DNA from: Streptomyces iakyrus | Lineage (GTDB): Bacteria > Actinomycetota > Actinomycetes > Streptomycetales > Streptomycetaceae | NCBI RefSeq assembly: GCF_000717055.1 | Contig: NZ_JNXI01000027.1 | Coordinates: 1 to 64,000, forward strand | Direction: 5' to 3' | DNA: 64,000 bases | Part shown: positions 19,730 to 32,093 of the stretch, piece by piece | Numbering within the stretch: position 1 is the stretch's first letter | Layout of the letters: every line of letters begins with the position of its first letter | Made by a program: the position numbers and the translations under genes | Notes under the pieces: model-generated | What the model saw: the letters and a program-made list of their open reading frames with translations, nothing else | What the model was told of the DNA's origin: nothing | Databases searched by the model: none

Positions 19730-20745
19730 GTCTGCTCGACGTCAGGAACCTGACTGTGACGTACGCGGGTGGGGCGGCCGCCGTGCGCGGGGTCGATCTG
19801 CGCCTGGAGGCGGGGCACAAGCTCGGCCTCGCCGGGGAGTCCGGCTGCGGCAAGTCCACGCTGGCGCTGGCCCTGCTGCGGCTGCTGCCGGCCGGGACGC
19901 GGATCACCGGGGAGGTGCTCCTCGACGGCGAGGACGTGCTGACCATGAAGTGGGGCCGGGTCCGGGCGGTCCGCTGGGCCGGGGCCTCCGTCGTCTTCCA
20001 GGGCGCGATGCACTCCCTCAACGCGGTGCACCGCATCGGCGACCAGATCGCCGAGCCGATCCTGCTGCACAAGAAGGCGACCCCGGCAGGGGCGAAGAGC
20101 AAGACCGGCGAGCTGCTGGAGCAGGTCGGGCTGCCCGCCGCCCGCGCCGGCGCCTTCCCGCACGAACTGTCCGGCGGCCAGCGCCAGCGCGTCATGATCG
20201 CCATGGCCCTGGCCTGCGATCCCCGGCTGATCATCGCCGACGAGCCGACGACCGCACTCGACGTGATGATCCAGGCCCAGATCCTCCGGCTCATCGAGCA
20301 GCTCGTCACGGACCAGGACCTCGGTCTGATCATGATCAGCCATGACTTGGCGGTCCTCGCCGACACCTGCGACCGGCTCGCGGTGATGTACGCGGGCCGG
20401 GTGGTCGAGGAGGGCCCGGCCGCCCAGGTGTACGCGGACGCCCGGCACCCGTATGCCCGGGCCCTGTCGGCGGCGTTCCCCCGCATCGGCGACCCGGCGT
20501 CCCGGTTCGCGCCGCAGGGGCTGGCGGGCGACCCGCCGGACCCGGCCGCGCTGCCGTCCGGGTGCACGTTCCATCCGCGCTGCCCGGTGGCGCTGGAGTC
20601 GTGCCCGGAGGAGGACCCGCTGCTGCGCACCGCGGGGCCGGAACGCCGGGCGGCGTGCGTGCTGGCCGGGCCACCGGCCGATGCGCCCCTCGGCGCCCGA
20701 GAGGAACCAGAGCCCCTGGAGGAAGCGAGGCCCGGCACGCCATGA
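19726..20745 (+). CDS. Peptide ABC transporter ATP-binding protein (DppD/OppD type)
   Basis: A 339-residue ATPase. Walker A is GESGCGKST, the Q-loop is in VVFQGAMHSLN, the signature is [12 protein letters not shown], Walker B is LIIADEPTTALD, and the H-loop is ISHDL. The C-terminal FHPRCPVALESC region with cysteines is typical of Opp/Dpp ATPases. The start is TTG at 19726, overlapping the permease stop (TTGA), so initiation is presumably coupled. Confidence 0.93.
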   Translation: MSLLDVRNLTVTYAGGAAAVRGVDLRLEAGHKLGLAGESGCGKSTLALALLRLLPAGTRITGEVLLDGEDVLTMKWGRVRAVRWAGASVVFQGAMHSLNAVHRIGDQIAEPILLHKKATPAGAKSKTGELLEQVGLPAARAGAFPHELSGGQRQRVMIAMALACDPRLIIADEPTTALDVMIQAQILRLIEQLVTDQDLGLIMISHDLAVLADTCDRLAVMYAGRVVEEGPAAQVYADARHPYARALSAAFPRIGDPASRFAPQGLAGDPPDPAALPSGCTFHPRCPVALESCPEEDPLLRTAGPERRAACVLAGPPADAPLGAREEPEPLEEARPGTP

Positions 20746-21770
20746 CCACATCGCCCACGGCACCCGGGGTCACCACGGCCCCGCTGCTGAGCGCCCAGGG
20801 CCTCTACGTCACCTTCCCCGGACGGCATGGCGGCCCCCGGGCCCGCGCGGTGGACGGCGTCGACCTCGACATCCGCCCCGGCGAGATCGTCGCCCTGGTC
20901 GGCGAGTCCGGCTGCGGCAAGACGACGCTGGCCCGCAGCCTGCTCGGGCTGGTCGAGCCGACGGCGGGCCGGGTCACCTTCGACGGTCGCCCCCTGGACT
21001 ACTCCGGCCGGTCCCTCAAGGCCTACCGCAAACGCGTCCAGCTGGTCCTCCAGGACCCGAGCGGCTCGCTCAACCCCCGTCACACGGTGTACGACGCAGT
21101 CGCCGAGGGCCTGCGCATCCACGGCTACGGCGGCGACGAACGCACCGCGGTCGCCAAGGCCCTGTCCCGGGCCGGCCTGCGCCCCCCGGAGCGCTTCTTC
21201 CTGCGCTACCCGCACGAACTGTCCGGCGGGCAGCGCCAGCGCGTCGTCATCGCCGGGGCGCTCGTCCTGGAACCCGAACTCCTCGTCGCCGACGAGCCGG
21301 TGGCCTCCCTCGACGCCTCGGTACGCGGTGAGATCCTCGCCCTGCTGCTCCGGCTGCGCGCCGAACTGGGCCTGTCGGCCCTGGTGGTCACGCACGACCT
21401 GGGCCTGGCGTGGAACATCGCCGACCGGGTGGCGGTGATGTACCTGGGCCGGATCGTGGAAACGGGCGCGGTGGAGCAGGTCCTGACGGCCCCGCGGCAC
21501 CCCTACACGCAGGCGCTGCTGTCGGTCCTCCCGGAGGCCCCGGGCACGCCGGTGGTCCTCACGGGCGAGCCCCCGGACCCGTCCCGAATCCCGTCCGGGT
21601 GCCGCTTCCACGTGCGCTGCCAGATCCTGGCGGGCGGAGAGGCGGAGGCAGCGGGAGTGGCGGACGCGTGCAGGGGCCAGGACTTGGCGGTGCTGAGCGG
21701 GGGCGGTCAATCACAGGTGGCCTGCCACTGGGCAGCTTCGCATGCGCCCCTCAGGGGCGCGGGGCTGTAA
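20742..21770 (+). CDS. Peptide ABC transporter ATP-binding protein (DppF/OppF type)
   Basis: A 342-residue second ATPase. Walker A is GESGCGKTT, the signature is [12 protein letters not shown], and Walker B is [12 protein letters not shown], with a [10 protein letters not shown]-loop. The C-terminal oligopeptide-transporter extension includes SGCRFHVRC. It overlaps dppD-like by 4 nt (ATGA) and completes the importer. The last codons run through a copy of an abundant GCGCCCCTCAGGGGCGC palindrome (21744-21760), so the natural end of the protein may have been altered by that element. Confidence 0.92.
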   Translation: MTTSPTAPGVTTAPLLSAQGLYVTFPGRHGGPRARAVDGVDLDIRPGEIVALVGESGCGKTTLARSLLGLVEPTAGRVTFDGRPLDYSGRSLKAYRKRVQLVLQDPSGSLNPRHTVYDAVAEGLRIHGYGGDERTAVAKALSRAGLRPPERFFLRYPHELSGGQRQRVVIAGALVLEPELLVADEPVASLDASVRGEILALLLRLRAELGLSALVVTHDLGLAWNIADRVAVMYLGRIVETGAVEQVLTAPRHPYTQALLSVLPEAPGTPVVLTGEPPDPSRIPSGCRFHVRCQILAGGEAEAAGVADACRGQDLAVLSGGGQSQVACHWAASHAPLRGAGL

Positions 21771-21787
21771 CGATGTGCGGCTCCGCC

Positions 21788-21812
21788 GCGTGGGCGCGAC
21801 AAGCCCCCACGC
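21788..21812. terminator. Hairpin between importer operon and ribF
   Basis: GCGTGGG (21788-21794) pairs with CCCACGC (21806-21812) between convergent stops at 21770 and 21837. It follows the GC palindrome at 21744-21760, and together they can terminate both directions. Confidence 0.55.
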
Positions 21813-21836
21813 ACCCGCAGACGGCCCACAAGGAGA

Positions 21837-22790
21837 CTAGGCAGCCCCGTCGGCCGCCACCAACTCCCTGCACTTCTCCACGTCCTGCCCCATCTGAACC
21901 AACAGCGCGTCCAGCGTCTCGAACTTCGCCTGCCCCCGCACGAACGCCAAGAAGTCGACCGCGACATGCAACCCGTACAGATCGAGCCCCACCCGGTCGA
22001 TGGCATACGCCTCCACCGTCCGCTCGGTCCCCTCGAACTGCGGATTCGTCCCCACGGAGATCGCCGCCGGCATCGCCTCACCCTGCGCGTGCAGCCACCC
22101 CGCGTACACACCGTCCGCCGGGATGGCCGTGTGCGGCAGCGTCTCGACGTTGGCCGTCGGGAAGCCCAGTTCCCGCCCGCGCTGCGCGCCCCGGACGACG
22201 ACGCCCTCGACCCGGTGCGGCCGGCCGAGGATCTCCGCCGCGCCCTGGACGTCGCCCTCGGCGACCAGGCGCCGCGTCAGCGTGGAGGAGAACGGCTCCC
22301 CGCCGCCCGCCTCACCCGTCACGTACAGGTCGACGACCTCGACCTCGAAGTCGTAGGTCTTGCCCTGCGTGGCGAGGAACTCCACGTTCCCGGCGGCCTT
22401 GTGGCCGAAGCGGAAGTTGGGGCCCTCCACGACCGCCTTGGCGTGCAGCTTGTCGACCAGGACCTTGACGACGAAGTCGGCCGGGGACAGCTTCGAGAAC
22501 TCGGCCGTGAAGGGGAGGATGAGCACCGCGTCCACGCCCAGGTCGGCCATGAGTTCGGCGCGGCGGTGGTGCGGGGCGAGCAGCGGCGGGTGGCTGCCGG
22601 GGCGGACGACCTCGCTGGGGTGCGGATCGAAGGTGACGACGACGGCGGGCACGCCCAGCTCCCGGGCGCGGTCCACGGCATGCCGGATGATCAGCTGGTG
22701 CCCGCGGTGCACTCCGTCGTAGGAGCCGATGGTGACGACGCTGCGCCCCCAGTCCTGGGGGATGTCCTCCAAGCCACGCCAGCGCTGCAC
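21837..22790 (-). CDS. ribF: Bifunctional riboflavin kinase / FAD synthetase
   Basis: A 317-residue enzyme making FMN and FAD. The N-terminal nucleotidyltransferase domain shows GSYDGVHRGHQ (about 22-32) and FDPHPSEV. The C-terminal riboflavin kinase domain shows LGFPTANV and GVYAGW. The GTG at 22790 is used because it gives the canonical start QRWRGLEDIP; the frame open to 23042 has no support. In most Streptomyces ribF follows truB. Here the large gene at 22970-26377 lies between them. Confidence 0.95.
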   Translation of the reverse strand: MQRWRGLEDIPQDWGRSVVTIGSYDGVHRGHQLIIRHAVDRARELGVPAVVVTFDPHPSEVVRPGSHPPLLAPHHRRAELMADLGVDAVLILPFTAEFSKLSPADFVVKVLVDKLHAKAVVEGPNFRFGHKAAGNVEFLATQGKTYDFEVEVVDLYVTGEAGGGEPFSSTLTRRLVAEGDVQGAAEILGRPHRVEGVVVRGAQRGRELGFPTANVETLPHTAIPADGVYAGWLHAQGEAMPAAISVGTNPQFEGTERTVEAYAIDRVGLDLYGLHVAVDFLAFVRGQAKFETLDALLVQMGQDVEKCRELVAADGAA

Positions 22791-22969
22791 TGTGCCTGCT
22801 CCTTGTCGAAAGCTCGTCGAACCCGTGTCCGGTCGGTTGTCCGTGATTGCCTCGTGCGCAGGTCTAAGGGTGCCATGCCGGGTCCCTCCTGCCCGCATCG
22901 GCATGGGGGCTGTGACAGGGCGCACGACACCGTACTGCGGCCCGGCGCCCTGAGGGGCCCCAACGCCGG

Positions 22970-25900
22970 TCACACGGGGACGCCCGCGCCCGCCAGGTTC
23001 CCGATCATCCGGTGGGAACTCGGCCCGACCAGCGCCGCCCACTCCTCGGGCGCCTCGGCCAGCCAGGCGGCGGCGCGGGCGGCGAAGCCGGGCACGTGCC
23101 GGCCCAGGTCGACCAGGGCGCGGTCGAAGCGGGTGGCGCCCTCCGGGGTGCGCACGAGGCGCAGTCCGATGCGGTGGACGAGGTCGCGCAGGTCGTCCCC
23201 GCCGTTGCGGGCGGCGGCGTGCAGGAGCGCGTCCAGGACGTCGGTGTCGTGCTCGCGGGCGAGGAGCGCGTCGCGCAGTTCACGGCGCAGCGGACGCGAG
23301 GCGGGGATGCCGGGCGGGGTGAGGACGGCGGCCAGGGCGCAGCGCAGCCGCACCGGGCCGTCCTCCAGCAGGCCCGTGATGAGCGGCAGGAGCACGGGCC
23401 GGGCGGCGGGGCCCCGGTCGAGCCGCTGGTCGGCGTACGCGGCCGTGTGCCCGGCGAGTTCCGGGCGCAGCGAGGCCGCCCGGCACACCACTGCGGCGAC
23501 CCGCCGGGCCAGGCCCGGTGGGGCGGCGTCGGCGAGTGCCCGCAGGGCCTCCTCCCCGTCCGGCCGCTCCAGCCGGGCCGCGAAGGCCACGAGGACCGGC
23601 TCGGGGTCGGTCAGGAGGGCTCCGGCCAGCGCGTCCGGTGAGAACCGCGGGTCGCCCGCCGCGAAGTGCTCCAGCGCCCGCGGGAGGTAGCGGGCCCGGG
23701 TGTGGGGGTCCTGGACGAGGAGGGCGAGGGCGCCGCCGTGCAGGGCGCGGTCGGCGGGCCGGGCGAGCAGGGTGAGGGCCGCGTAGCGCAGGAGGGCGCG
23801 GTCGCCTCCGGTGCTCACGTGCGGCGCGACGCGCAGTCCGTGCGCCACCGCGGCGCTCCGCCGCGCGGGCCGCTCGTCGCGCGCCCACCGGTCGACGGCC
23901 CGGCACACCCCTGACGGCTCCTCCTCGGCCAGCACGGCGAGCAGTTCGTCGGCCCGCCGGTGCGCACGGTCGACGAGCACGTCCGTCAGACCGTCCAGGG
24001 CGCCGTGGCGGTGGGTGTGGAGGAGCGCCTGGGCGGCCGTGGCCACGGTCGCGTGCGGGGTGGCGGGCAGCGGCTGCTCGTCGTCGAACCAGCGGGCGAG
24101 CTGCGGTTGGACGGCTGCGGGGTCGGCGGCGAGGAGTCCGGCGACGGCGTCCAGGAAGCGGGGGCCGGCCTCGCACGGCGGCCCGTCGGCGTGGACCAGC
24201 CGCCGCAGCAGGGCGCAGCGCGCCTCCTCCGGGAGCCGTACGCCGGTCCAGAAGGCGGGCCCGAGCCCCTCCGGGACGGGCCGCTCCTGCCGCCGCCAGG
24301 CCACGATCCGGTCGGCGAGCAGCCCCAGCACCTCCGTGTACGGCGCCGCGTCGGGCAGGGCCGACAGCGTCCCGGCGAGCAGCCTGGCGGCCCACCAGGA
24401 GCGCGGATCGGCGTCCAGGGCGTGCACCAGGTCGGCCAGGCGGGAGGCCAGTTGACCGGGGCCGTGCCGGCGGCCGAGGTACAGCAGGGCCTGCACGACC
24501 GGCCCGATGCGGTGGTGCGGCACGGGATCGGAGTACGCATCCCCGCCCTCGGGTTGGTGGACGAGGGCGTGCAGGGCTTCGTCGAGGTCGAGGTGCATGC
24601 CCTGGAGCCAGTCGGCGAGCCCTTCGTGCGCGAAGCGGTAGCCGGGGCCGGCGGGCACGAGCAGGCCCTCGGCGAGCACGGCCGACGCCCAGCCGCTGCC
24701 GTCGCCGAACCGCTCCGGGGCGCTCCCCCACGGGAACACGGCCGCGAAGGCCTCCGGGTCCAGGTCCCCCGGCCCCGGTCCGAGGCTGCGCCGGGCGGCC
24801 TCGTGCACCTGCCCGGCGACCTTCGCGGCCAGGCGGCGTACGGCGGTGCCGTGCAGGCCGTCGCCGGCTGCCAGGCGCTGGGCGATCCGCAGGGACATCA
24901 GGTCGAGGTAGGCCGCGAAGACGTCGTTCCGGTCGACCGCTGCCGCCTCGGGGGGCTCGGTGAGGGCCGCCCGGACCTCGGCGAGCAGACCGAGGGTGAG
25001 GGGGTGCCGGGCGTCGGCCGGGGCGAGGGCGTGGCCGGCCAGGCCATGGCGCCGGTACGCCTCCCGGGCCTCGCTCTCGGTGAGGTCGCCGAGACTCAGG
25101 CACGGCTCCGCGGGGAAGGGCGCCGTCTCCCAGTACTCCGCCCGGCACGCCACCACCAGCCGGGCTCCCGTCTCCCGCAGCCACCGCACGGTCCCGTCCA
25201 TCCAGTCGGCCGGACGGCGGGCCAGGGCCGGGGGCATCTCCTCGGGGCCGTCGAGCAGGAGCAGCAGCGGGCGGCCCGCGGACCGGGCGAGGTGGGCCAG
25301 GCGCTCGGGCGTGATGTCGCCCGGGCCGGCCGGGGCGGAGGCGGCCACGGCGGAGGCGGCCCGGTTCAGCGCCCGGCGTGCCGCGTCCGCCAGGGACGCG
25401 TCGCCGTGCCGCAGTTCACTTCCGCGCAGCCAGAGCGTGGGCTGCCCGTCCCGTCGGCGGCGCGCGGCGAGCGCCGCGAGTTCCGTCGTACGACCGCTGC
25501 CCGGGGGGCCGACGAGACCGAGCACTGCCGCCGGGCCGCCCGCGAACGCGTTGATCCCGGCCACCACGGCCGCCCGTTCGACCGGTTGCGGGACGCCGGT
25601 GCCGCCGGGCGGGCCCTCCAGGGCCACCGAGGCGGCGGTCAGGTCCAGCACCCCGGCCAGATTGAGGTCCGCGCCGTACGCGGGAACCGTCGCCGCGTTC
25701 TCCGCGAGCACGTCGGCCAGCGCCTGTGCGGCACCGGCGAGCCGGGAGCGCAGCGGTACGGCGAATCCGACGTCGCGGTGATCGGAGCTGAGGGCGGTGC
25801 CCAGCACCCCCACCACGGCGCCGGTCCCGGCGTCGAGCACCGGGCCGCCGGCCGCCCCGCCACCCAGTCGCAGTGCGTCCCGCCCCGCCGTTCCGACCGC

Positions 25901-26377
25901 CAGTTCCAGCGCGGCGTCGAGGCGGTGGAAGCGGTCCGTGGCGGCGTAGGTCACCGAGGCCGAGCCCAGCAGCCGTGCCTCGCGCCAGCCTCCGGCGGCG
26001 ATCCGCACATACGTGCCGGTCCTGGCCCCCTCCCGCACGGTGACGGGCAGCGGCGGCACACCGAGCCCCTCGGTCCGTACGAGGGCCAGGTCCAGCTCGG
26101 GCAGCGGAGTGACCGCGTCGGCGGACACGACCCGGCGGCGGTCCCCGGCGCCGTGGAGGACGAGCCGGGGCAGGCCGTCGACGGCCTCGTGGCTGGTGAT
26201 CAGCGTGCCGTGGTGGTCGGCCAGGAAGCCGGTGCCGCGGGGGCGGCCGGCCAGGTCGTGGATGCGGACGAGGGCGTCGCCGGAGACCGCCCCGTCCTCG
26301 TGCCGTGCTGGTCCGGGGAGGACTGGGGAGCCTTGTGAGCTGTCGTCCGTCTCCCGGGACCGGTTCCGCGACGCCAT
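22970..26377 (-). CDS. Trypsin-like domain / STAND-like NTPase / helical-repeat protein with substituted catalytic residues
   Basis: A 1135-residue protein from an ATG preceded by GGGGAGG. Residues about 35-215 resemble a trypsin-like peptidase: GTGFLADHHG, a candidate histidine in ITSHEAVDG (H63), and a candidate aspartate in ELDLALV (D96). The serine position of GxSGGP reads GAAGGP, with alanine at 176. Residues about 270-480 are a NACHT/STAND-like module: GPPGSGRTT (290-298) is a Walker A with arginine instead of lysine, LLLLLDGPEE is Walker B (D377), and VVACRAEYW is sensor-like. The rest is Ala/Leu/Arg-rich helical, HEAT-like repeats. No membrane segment. Similar proteins appear conserved at this locus in Streptomyces as I recall, with unknown role; it could be a signalling or defence scaffold. 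Confidence 0.75.
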   Translation of the reverse strand: MASRNRSRETDDSSQGSPVLPGPARHEDGAVSGDALVRIHDLAGRPRGTGFLADHHGTLITSHEAVDGLPRLVLHGAGDRRRVVSADAVTPLPELDLALVRTEGLGVPPLPVTVREGARTGTYVRIAAGGWREARLLGSASVTYAATDRFHRLDAALELAVGTAGRDALRLGGGAAGGPVLDAGTGAVVGVLGTALSSDHRDVGFAVPLRSRLAGAAQALADVLAENAATVPAYGADLNLAGVLDLTAASVALEGPPGGTGVPQPVERAAVVAGINAFAGGPAAVLGLVGPPGSGRTTELAALAARRRRDGQPTLWLRGSELRHGDASLADAARRALNRAASAVAASAPAGPGDITPERLAHLARSAGRPLLLLLDGPEEMPPALARRPADWMDGTVRWLRETGARLVVACRAEYWETAPFPAEPCLSLGDLTESEAREAYRRHGLAGHALAPADARHPLTLGLLAEVRAALTEPPEAAAVDRNDVFAAYLDLMSLRIAQRLAAGDGLHGTAVRRLAAKVAGQVHEAARRSLGPGPGDLDPEAFAAVFPWGSAPERFGDGSGWASAVLAEGLLVPAGPGYRFAHEGLADWLQGMHLDLDEALHALVHQPEGGDAYSDPVPHHRIGPVVQALLYLGRRHGPGQLASRLADLVHALDADPRSWWAARLLAGTLSALPDAAPYTEVLGLLADRIVAWRRQERPVPEGLGPAFWTGVRLPEEARCALLRRLVHADGPPCEAGPRFLDAVAGLLAADPAAVQPQLARWFDDEQPLPATPHATVATAAQALLHTHRHGALDGLTDVLVDRAHRRADELLAVLAEEEPSGVCRAVDRWARDERPARRSAAVAHGLRVAPHVSTGGDRALLRYAALTLLARPADRALHGGALALLVQDPHTRARYLPRALEHFAAGDPRFSPDALAGALLTDPEPVLVAFAARLERPDGEEALRALADAAPPGLARRVAAVVCRAASLRPELAGHTAAYADQRLDRGPAARPVLLPLITGLLEDGPVRLRCALAAVLTPPGIPASRPLRRELRDALLAREHDTDVLDALLHAAARNGGDDLRDLVHRIGLRLVRTPEGATRFDRALVDLGRHVPGFAARAAAWLAEAPEEWAALVGPSSHRMIGNLAGAGVPV

Positions 26378-26563
26378 CGTCGAGCCTCCCCGCCGTACAC
26401 CCGTGCCCTCGTGTTCGACAGTAGGGGCGGGATGATCAGCGGGACAGATCGCTCTGCGAAAGCGCCCCCTTCCGCTCCCCCGGTTCACTCCGAGCGCCCG
26501 CACGGACGGGTGAAGGAACGGGGGCGGCTGGATACACCCTAGGGGTGGGGGAACCGAGGGGGA

Positions 26564-26610
26564 CCGTGGAGCGGCGGCAGTGGAGGTACCCCGTGGCCGC
26601 CGCTCCACGG
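26564..26610 (-). terminator. Terminator of truB
   Basis: A perfect 15-bp inverted repeat (26564-26578 with 26596-26610, 17-nt loop) starts 28 nt beyond the truB stop codon. Confidence 0.8.
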
Positions 26611-26638
26611 GCGGAGACCCCGGCCCCGGTTCCTCCCG

Positions 26639-27544
26639 TCAGGCGAAGACGGCCAGGCTCTTGGCCTTGCCCCGGTGCTCCTCCACGAGCGCGAGGAAGC
26701 GGCCCTCCGGGTCGAAGACGGCGACCGGGCCGGAGCCCGCGTACGTCTCGGGCATGTCCAGCCGCACGCCGTTGGTGAGCAGCTTGGCCCGGCGGGTGTC
26801 GACGTCCCAGCGGGGGAACGCGGCCGTGGCGGCGTCGGCGATCGGCATCACGGTCAGCTCCTGCTGGAGCTGGTCGAGGGTGCGGGCCGCGTCCAGCTTG
26901 TAGGGGCCGACGCGGGTGCGGCGCAGGGCGGTGAGGTGACCGCCGACGCCCAGTCCGGCGCCCAGGTCGCGGGCGAGGGCGCGGATGTAGGTGCCGGAGG
27001 AGCAGACGACCGAGACGACCAGGTCGAGGACGGCCGTGCCGTCGTCGGCGACGGCGTCCCGGACGTCGTACACGCCGAAGGAGGAGACCGTCACGGGCCG
27101 GGCCGGGATGTCGAACTCCTCGCCCTCCCGGGCCCGCTTGTACGACCGCACGCCGTTGATCTTGATGGCGCTGACCTTGGACGGCACCTGCATGATGTCG
27201 CCGGTCAGCGCGGCGATGCCGGCGTCGATCGCGTCGCGGGTGACCTTGGAGGCGTCCGTGGAGGAGGTGATCTCCCCCTCGGCGTCGTCCGTGAGGGTGT
27301 TCTGCCCGAGCCGGATGGTGCCCAGGTATTCCTTCTCGGTCAGCGCGAGGTGGCCGAGGAGCTTGGTGGCCTTCTCGACGCCGAGGACGAGGACGCCCGT
27401 CGCCATCGGGTCGAGGGTGCCGGCGTGCCCGACGCGTCGCGTTCTGGCGATGCCGCGCATCTTGGCGACGACGTCGTGCGAAGTGAAGCCCGACGGCTTG
27501 TCGACGATGACGAGGCCGTCGGGCGTGGTGTGCTTCTGGGTCAT
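26639..27544 (-). CDS. truB: tRNA pseudouridine(55) synthase
   Basis: A 301-residue enzyme making pseudouridine 55 in the T-loop of tRNAs. The catalytic motif GHAGTLDPMATGVL holds the nucleophilic aspartate D45. The N-terminus GLVIVDKPSGFTSHDVV is characteristic. The C-terminal PUA-like extension is present. The ATG overlaps the rbfA stop by 4 nt, indicating coupling. Confidence 0.96.
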   Translation of the reverse strand: MTQKHTTPDGLVIVDKPSGFTSHDVVAKMRGIARTRRVGHAGTLDPMATGVLVLGVEKATKLLGHLALTEKEYLGTIRLGQNTLTDDAEGEITSSTDASKVTRDAIDAGIAALTGDIMQVPSKVSAIKINGVRSYKRAREGEEFDIPARPVTVSSFGVYDVRDAVADDGTAVLDLVVSVVCSSGTYIRALARDLGAGLGVGGHLTALRRTRVGPYKLDAARTLDQLQQELTVMPIADAATAAFPRWDVDTRRAKLLTNGVRLDMPETYAGSGPVAVFDPEGRFLALVEEHRGKAKSLAVFA

Positions 27545-27993
27545 TCTGCGCCGGTGTCCGTCTCGTCGTCCTCGTCGGGCTTGCGGTACGGGTCGGCGTC
27601 GCCGGCGTACTTCGCGCCCGCGGACGCCTCGCGCACCTTCTCGTCGGACTGGCGCGCCTTGTCGAGGAGGTCCTCGATGGTGCGGGCGTTGTCCGGGAGG
27701 GCGTCCATGACGAAGGCCAGGGTCGGCGTGAACTTCACACCGGCGGCCCGGCCGACCTCGGAGCGCAGGATGCCCTTGGCGCTCTCCAGGCCGGCGGCGG
27801 CCGCCGCGCGCTCCTCGTCGTCCCCGTACACCGTGTAGAAGACGGTCGCCTCCCTGAGGTCGCCGGTGACCCGGGTGTCCGTGATGGTGACGTGCGAGCC
27901 GAGCCGCGGGTCCTTGATCCCGCGCTGCAGCTTCTGGGCCACCACCTCTCGGATGAGGTCCGCCAGCCTCTTGGCACGCGCGTTGTCGGCCAC
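27541..27993 (-). CDS. rbfA: Ribosome-binding factor A
   Basis: A 150-residue 30S maturation factor. It begins with ARAKRLADLIREVVA and has the KH-like core with DPRLG and FTPTLAFVMD segments. A Asp/Glu-rich tail follows. It lies between the DUF503 gene (32-nt gap) and truB (overlap), the usual order. Confidence 0.95.
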   Translation of the reverse strand: MADNARAKRLADLIREVVAQKLQRGIKDPRLGSHVTITDTRVTGDLREATVFYTVYGDDEERAAAAAGLESAKGILRSEVGRAAGVKFTPTLAFVMDALPDNARTIEDLLDKARQSDEKVREASAGAKYAGDADPYRKPDEDDETDTGAE

Positions 27994-28025
27994 TGGTCCG
28001 TCTCCTTAAGTGCTTACTTGTTGCT

Positions 28026-28319
28026 TCAGTCTTCGTCGCTGTGGAGCCTGCGTCGAACCGAGAGCAGTTCGACTTCGGGCCGCCCGGCGACGAGCCGCTC
28101 ACAGCGGTCCAGGACGTCGGTGAGGTGTCCCGTCTCCCCTGAGACCACCGCGAGCCCGATCTCGGCCCTGCGGTGGAGGTCCTGATTCCCCGTCTCCGCC
28201 GCGCTCACCCCGTACTTGCGCTGGAGTTCGGCCACGATCGGACGGACGAGAGAGCGTTTCTCCTTGAGCGAGTGGACGTCGCCGAGGAGCAGATCGAAGG
28301 ACAGAGTCCCCACATACAT
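28026..28319 (-). CDS. DUF503 family protein (YlxP-like)
   Basis: A 97-residue small protein of the DUF503 family, with LLLGDVHSLKEKRSLVRPI followed by a second half (AEIGLAVVSGE). Its function is unsettled; linkage to rbfA suggests a role in ribosome assembly. The ATG at 28319 is preceded by a short spacer after the infB terminator. A much longer open frame in this register overlaps infB and is spurious. Confidence 0.9.
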   Translation of the reverse strand: MYVGTLSFDLLLGDVHSLKEKRSLVRPIVAELQRKYGVSAAETGNQDLHRRAEIGLAVVSGETGHLTDVLDRCERLVAGRPEVELLSVRRRLHSDED

Positions 28320-28400
28320 GTGTGTATCCGGATGTCCCGCCGGTTCGGGGTACGGGCGCCACGCTTCGACGCCGATACGGGAACCGTACACGCAACGGCC

Positions 28401-28438
28401 GGGGCCGATCGACGGAATAAGTCCCGCCGACCGGCCCC
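28401..28438 (-). terminator. Terminator of infB
   Basis: An 11-bp stem with one G-U pair (28401-28411 with 28428-28438) starts 15 nt after the infB stop and separates it from DUF503. Confidence 0.65.
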
Positions 28439-28452
28439 GATCGTGACTCAGG

Positions 28453-31548
<3,096 letters not shown>

Positions 31549-31599
31549 TTCGCTCCTTTGAGGTCCGGGTTGCGTCCGGACCGTCGCTAGTTCATGGGC

Positions 31600-31632
31600 G
31601 TACTCATCGCGTACTCATCGAGTGCTCATCGC
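31600..31632 (-). repeat. Three tandem 11-bp repeats upstream of infB
   Basis: Three head-to-tail copies of GTACTCATCGC (31600-31610), GTACTCATCGA (31611-31621) and GTGCTCATCGC (31622-31632). The unit is not a multiple of three and lies in the untranslated region between ylxR and infB. Confidence 0.8.
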
Positions 31633-31666
31633 AATCTCGACCTGCTTTCGACTCGCGAGGTACCTA

Positions 31667-31688
31667 GCCGTACGGGGTTCCGTACGGC
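31667..31688 (-). terminator. Hairpin between ylxR and infB
   Basis: GCCGTACGG (31667-31675) and CCGTACGGC (31680-31688) form a perfect 9-bp stem with a 4-nt loop, 5 nt after the ylxR stop. It could be a weak terminator or a processing site modulating infB output. Confidence 0.6.
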
Positions 31689-31693
31689 ACGTC

Positions 31694-31990
31694 TTACCGT
31701 GTTGCCTGCTCGGCAACTGTTGTCTGCTCGACGTATCGGCGCAACGCCTTTGTGTCGAGCGGCCCCGGGACGCGCAGTGCCCGCGGGAACGCCCGGCGGC
31801 GTACCGCCTGGTCGAGACAGACCGGTGCGGGGTGAACGTACGCACCCCGGCCGGGCAGCGTACCGCGTGGATCAGGGACGCACTCGTCCTTGATCGCCAC
31901 GATCCGCAGCAGTTCGGCCTTGGCCGCTCGCTCCCGACACCCCACACAGGTGCGTTCAGGGCATGCGCGGGCGCGCGTCCGGCCAGACAC
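31694..31990 (-). CDS. ylxR: YlxR/DUF448 family nucleic-acid-binding protein
   Basis: A 98-residue basic protein with the family signature PERTCVGCR near the N-terminus and the GRGAYVHP motif. It sits between nusA and infB as in most Gram-positive bacteria. The family binds RNA or the nucleoid; its exact function is unsettled. Confidence 0.93.
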   Translation of the reverse strand: MSGRTRARACPERTCVGCRERAAKAELLRIVAIKDECVPDPRGTLPGRGAYVHPAPVCLDQAVRRRAFPRALRVPGPLDTKALRRYVEQTTVAEQATR

Positions 31991-32093
31991 TGTTAAGTCT
32001 ACCTCCCCGTACGCCCCTCACCCCTTTTGGGGCAGGGATCGAACAGTTGCCGCGCGGGAACCTGTCGTGTTCTGAACGACGCGCGGCTTGGAT

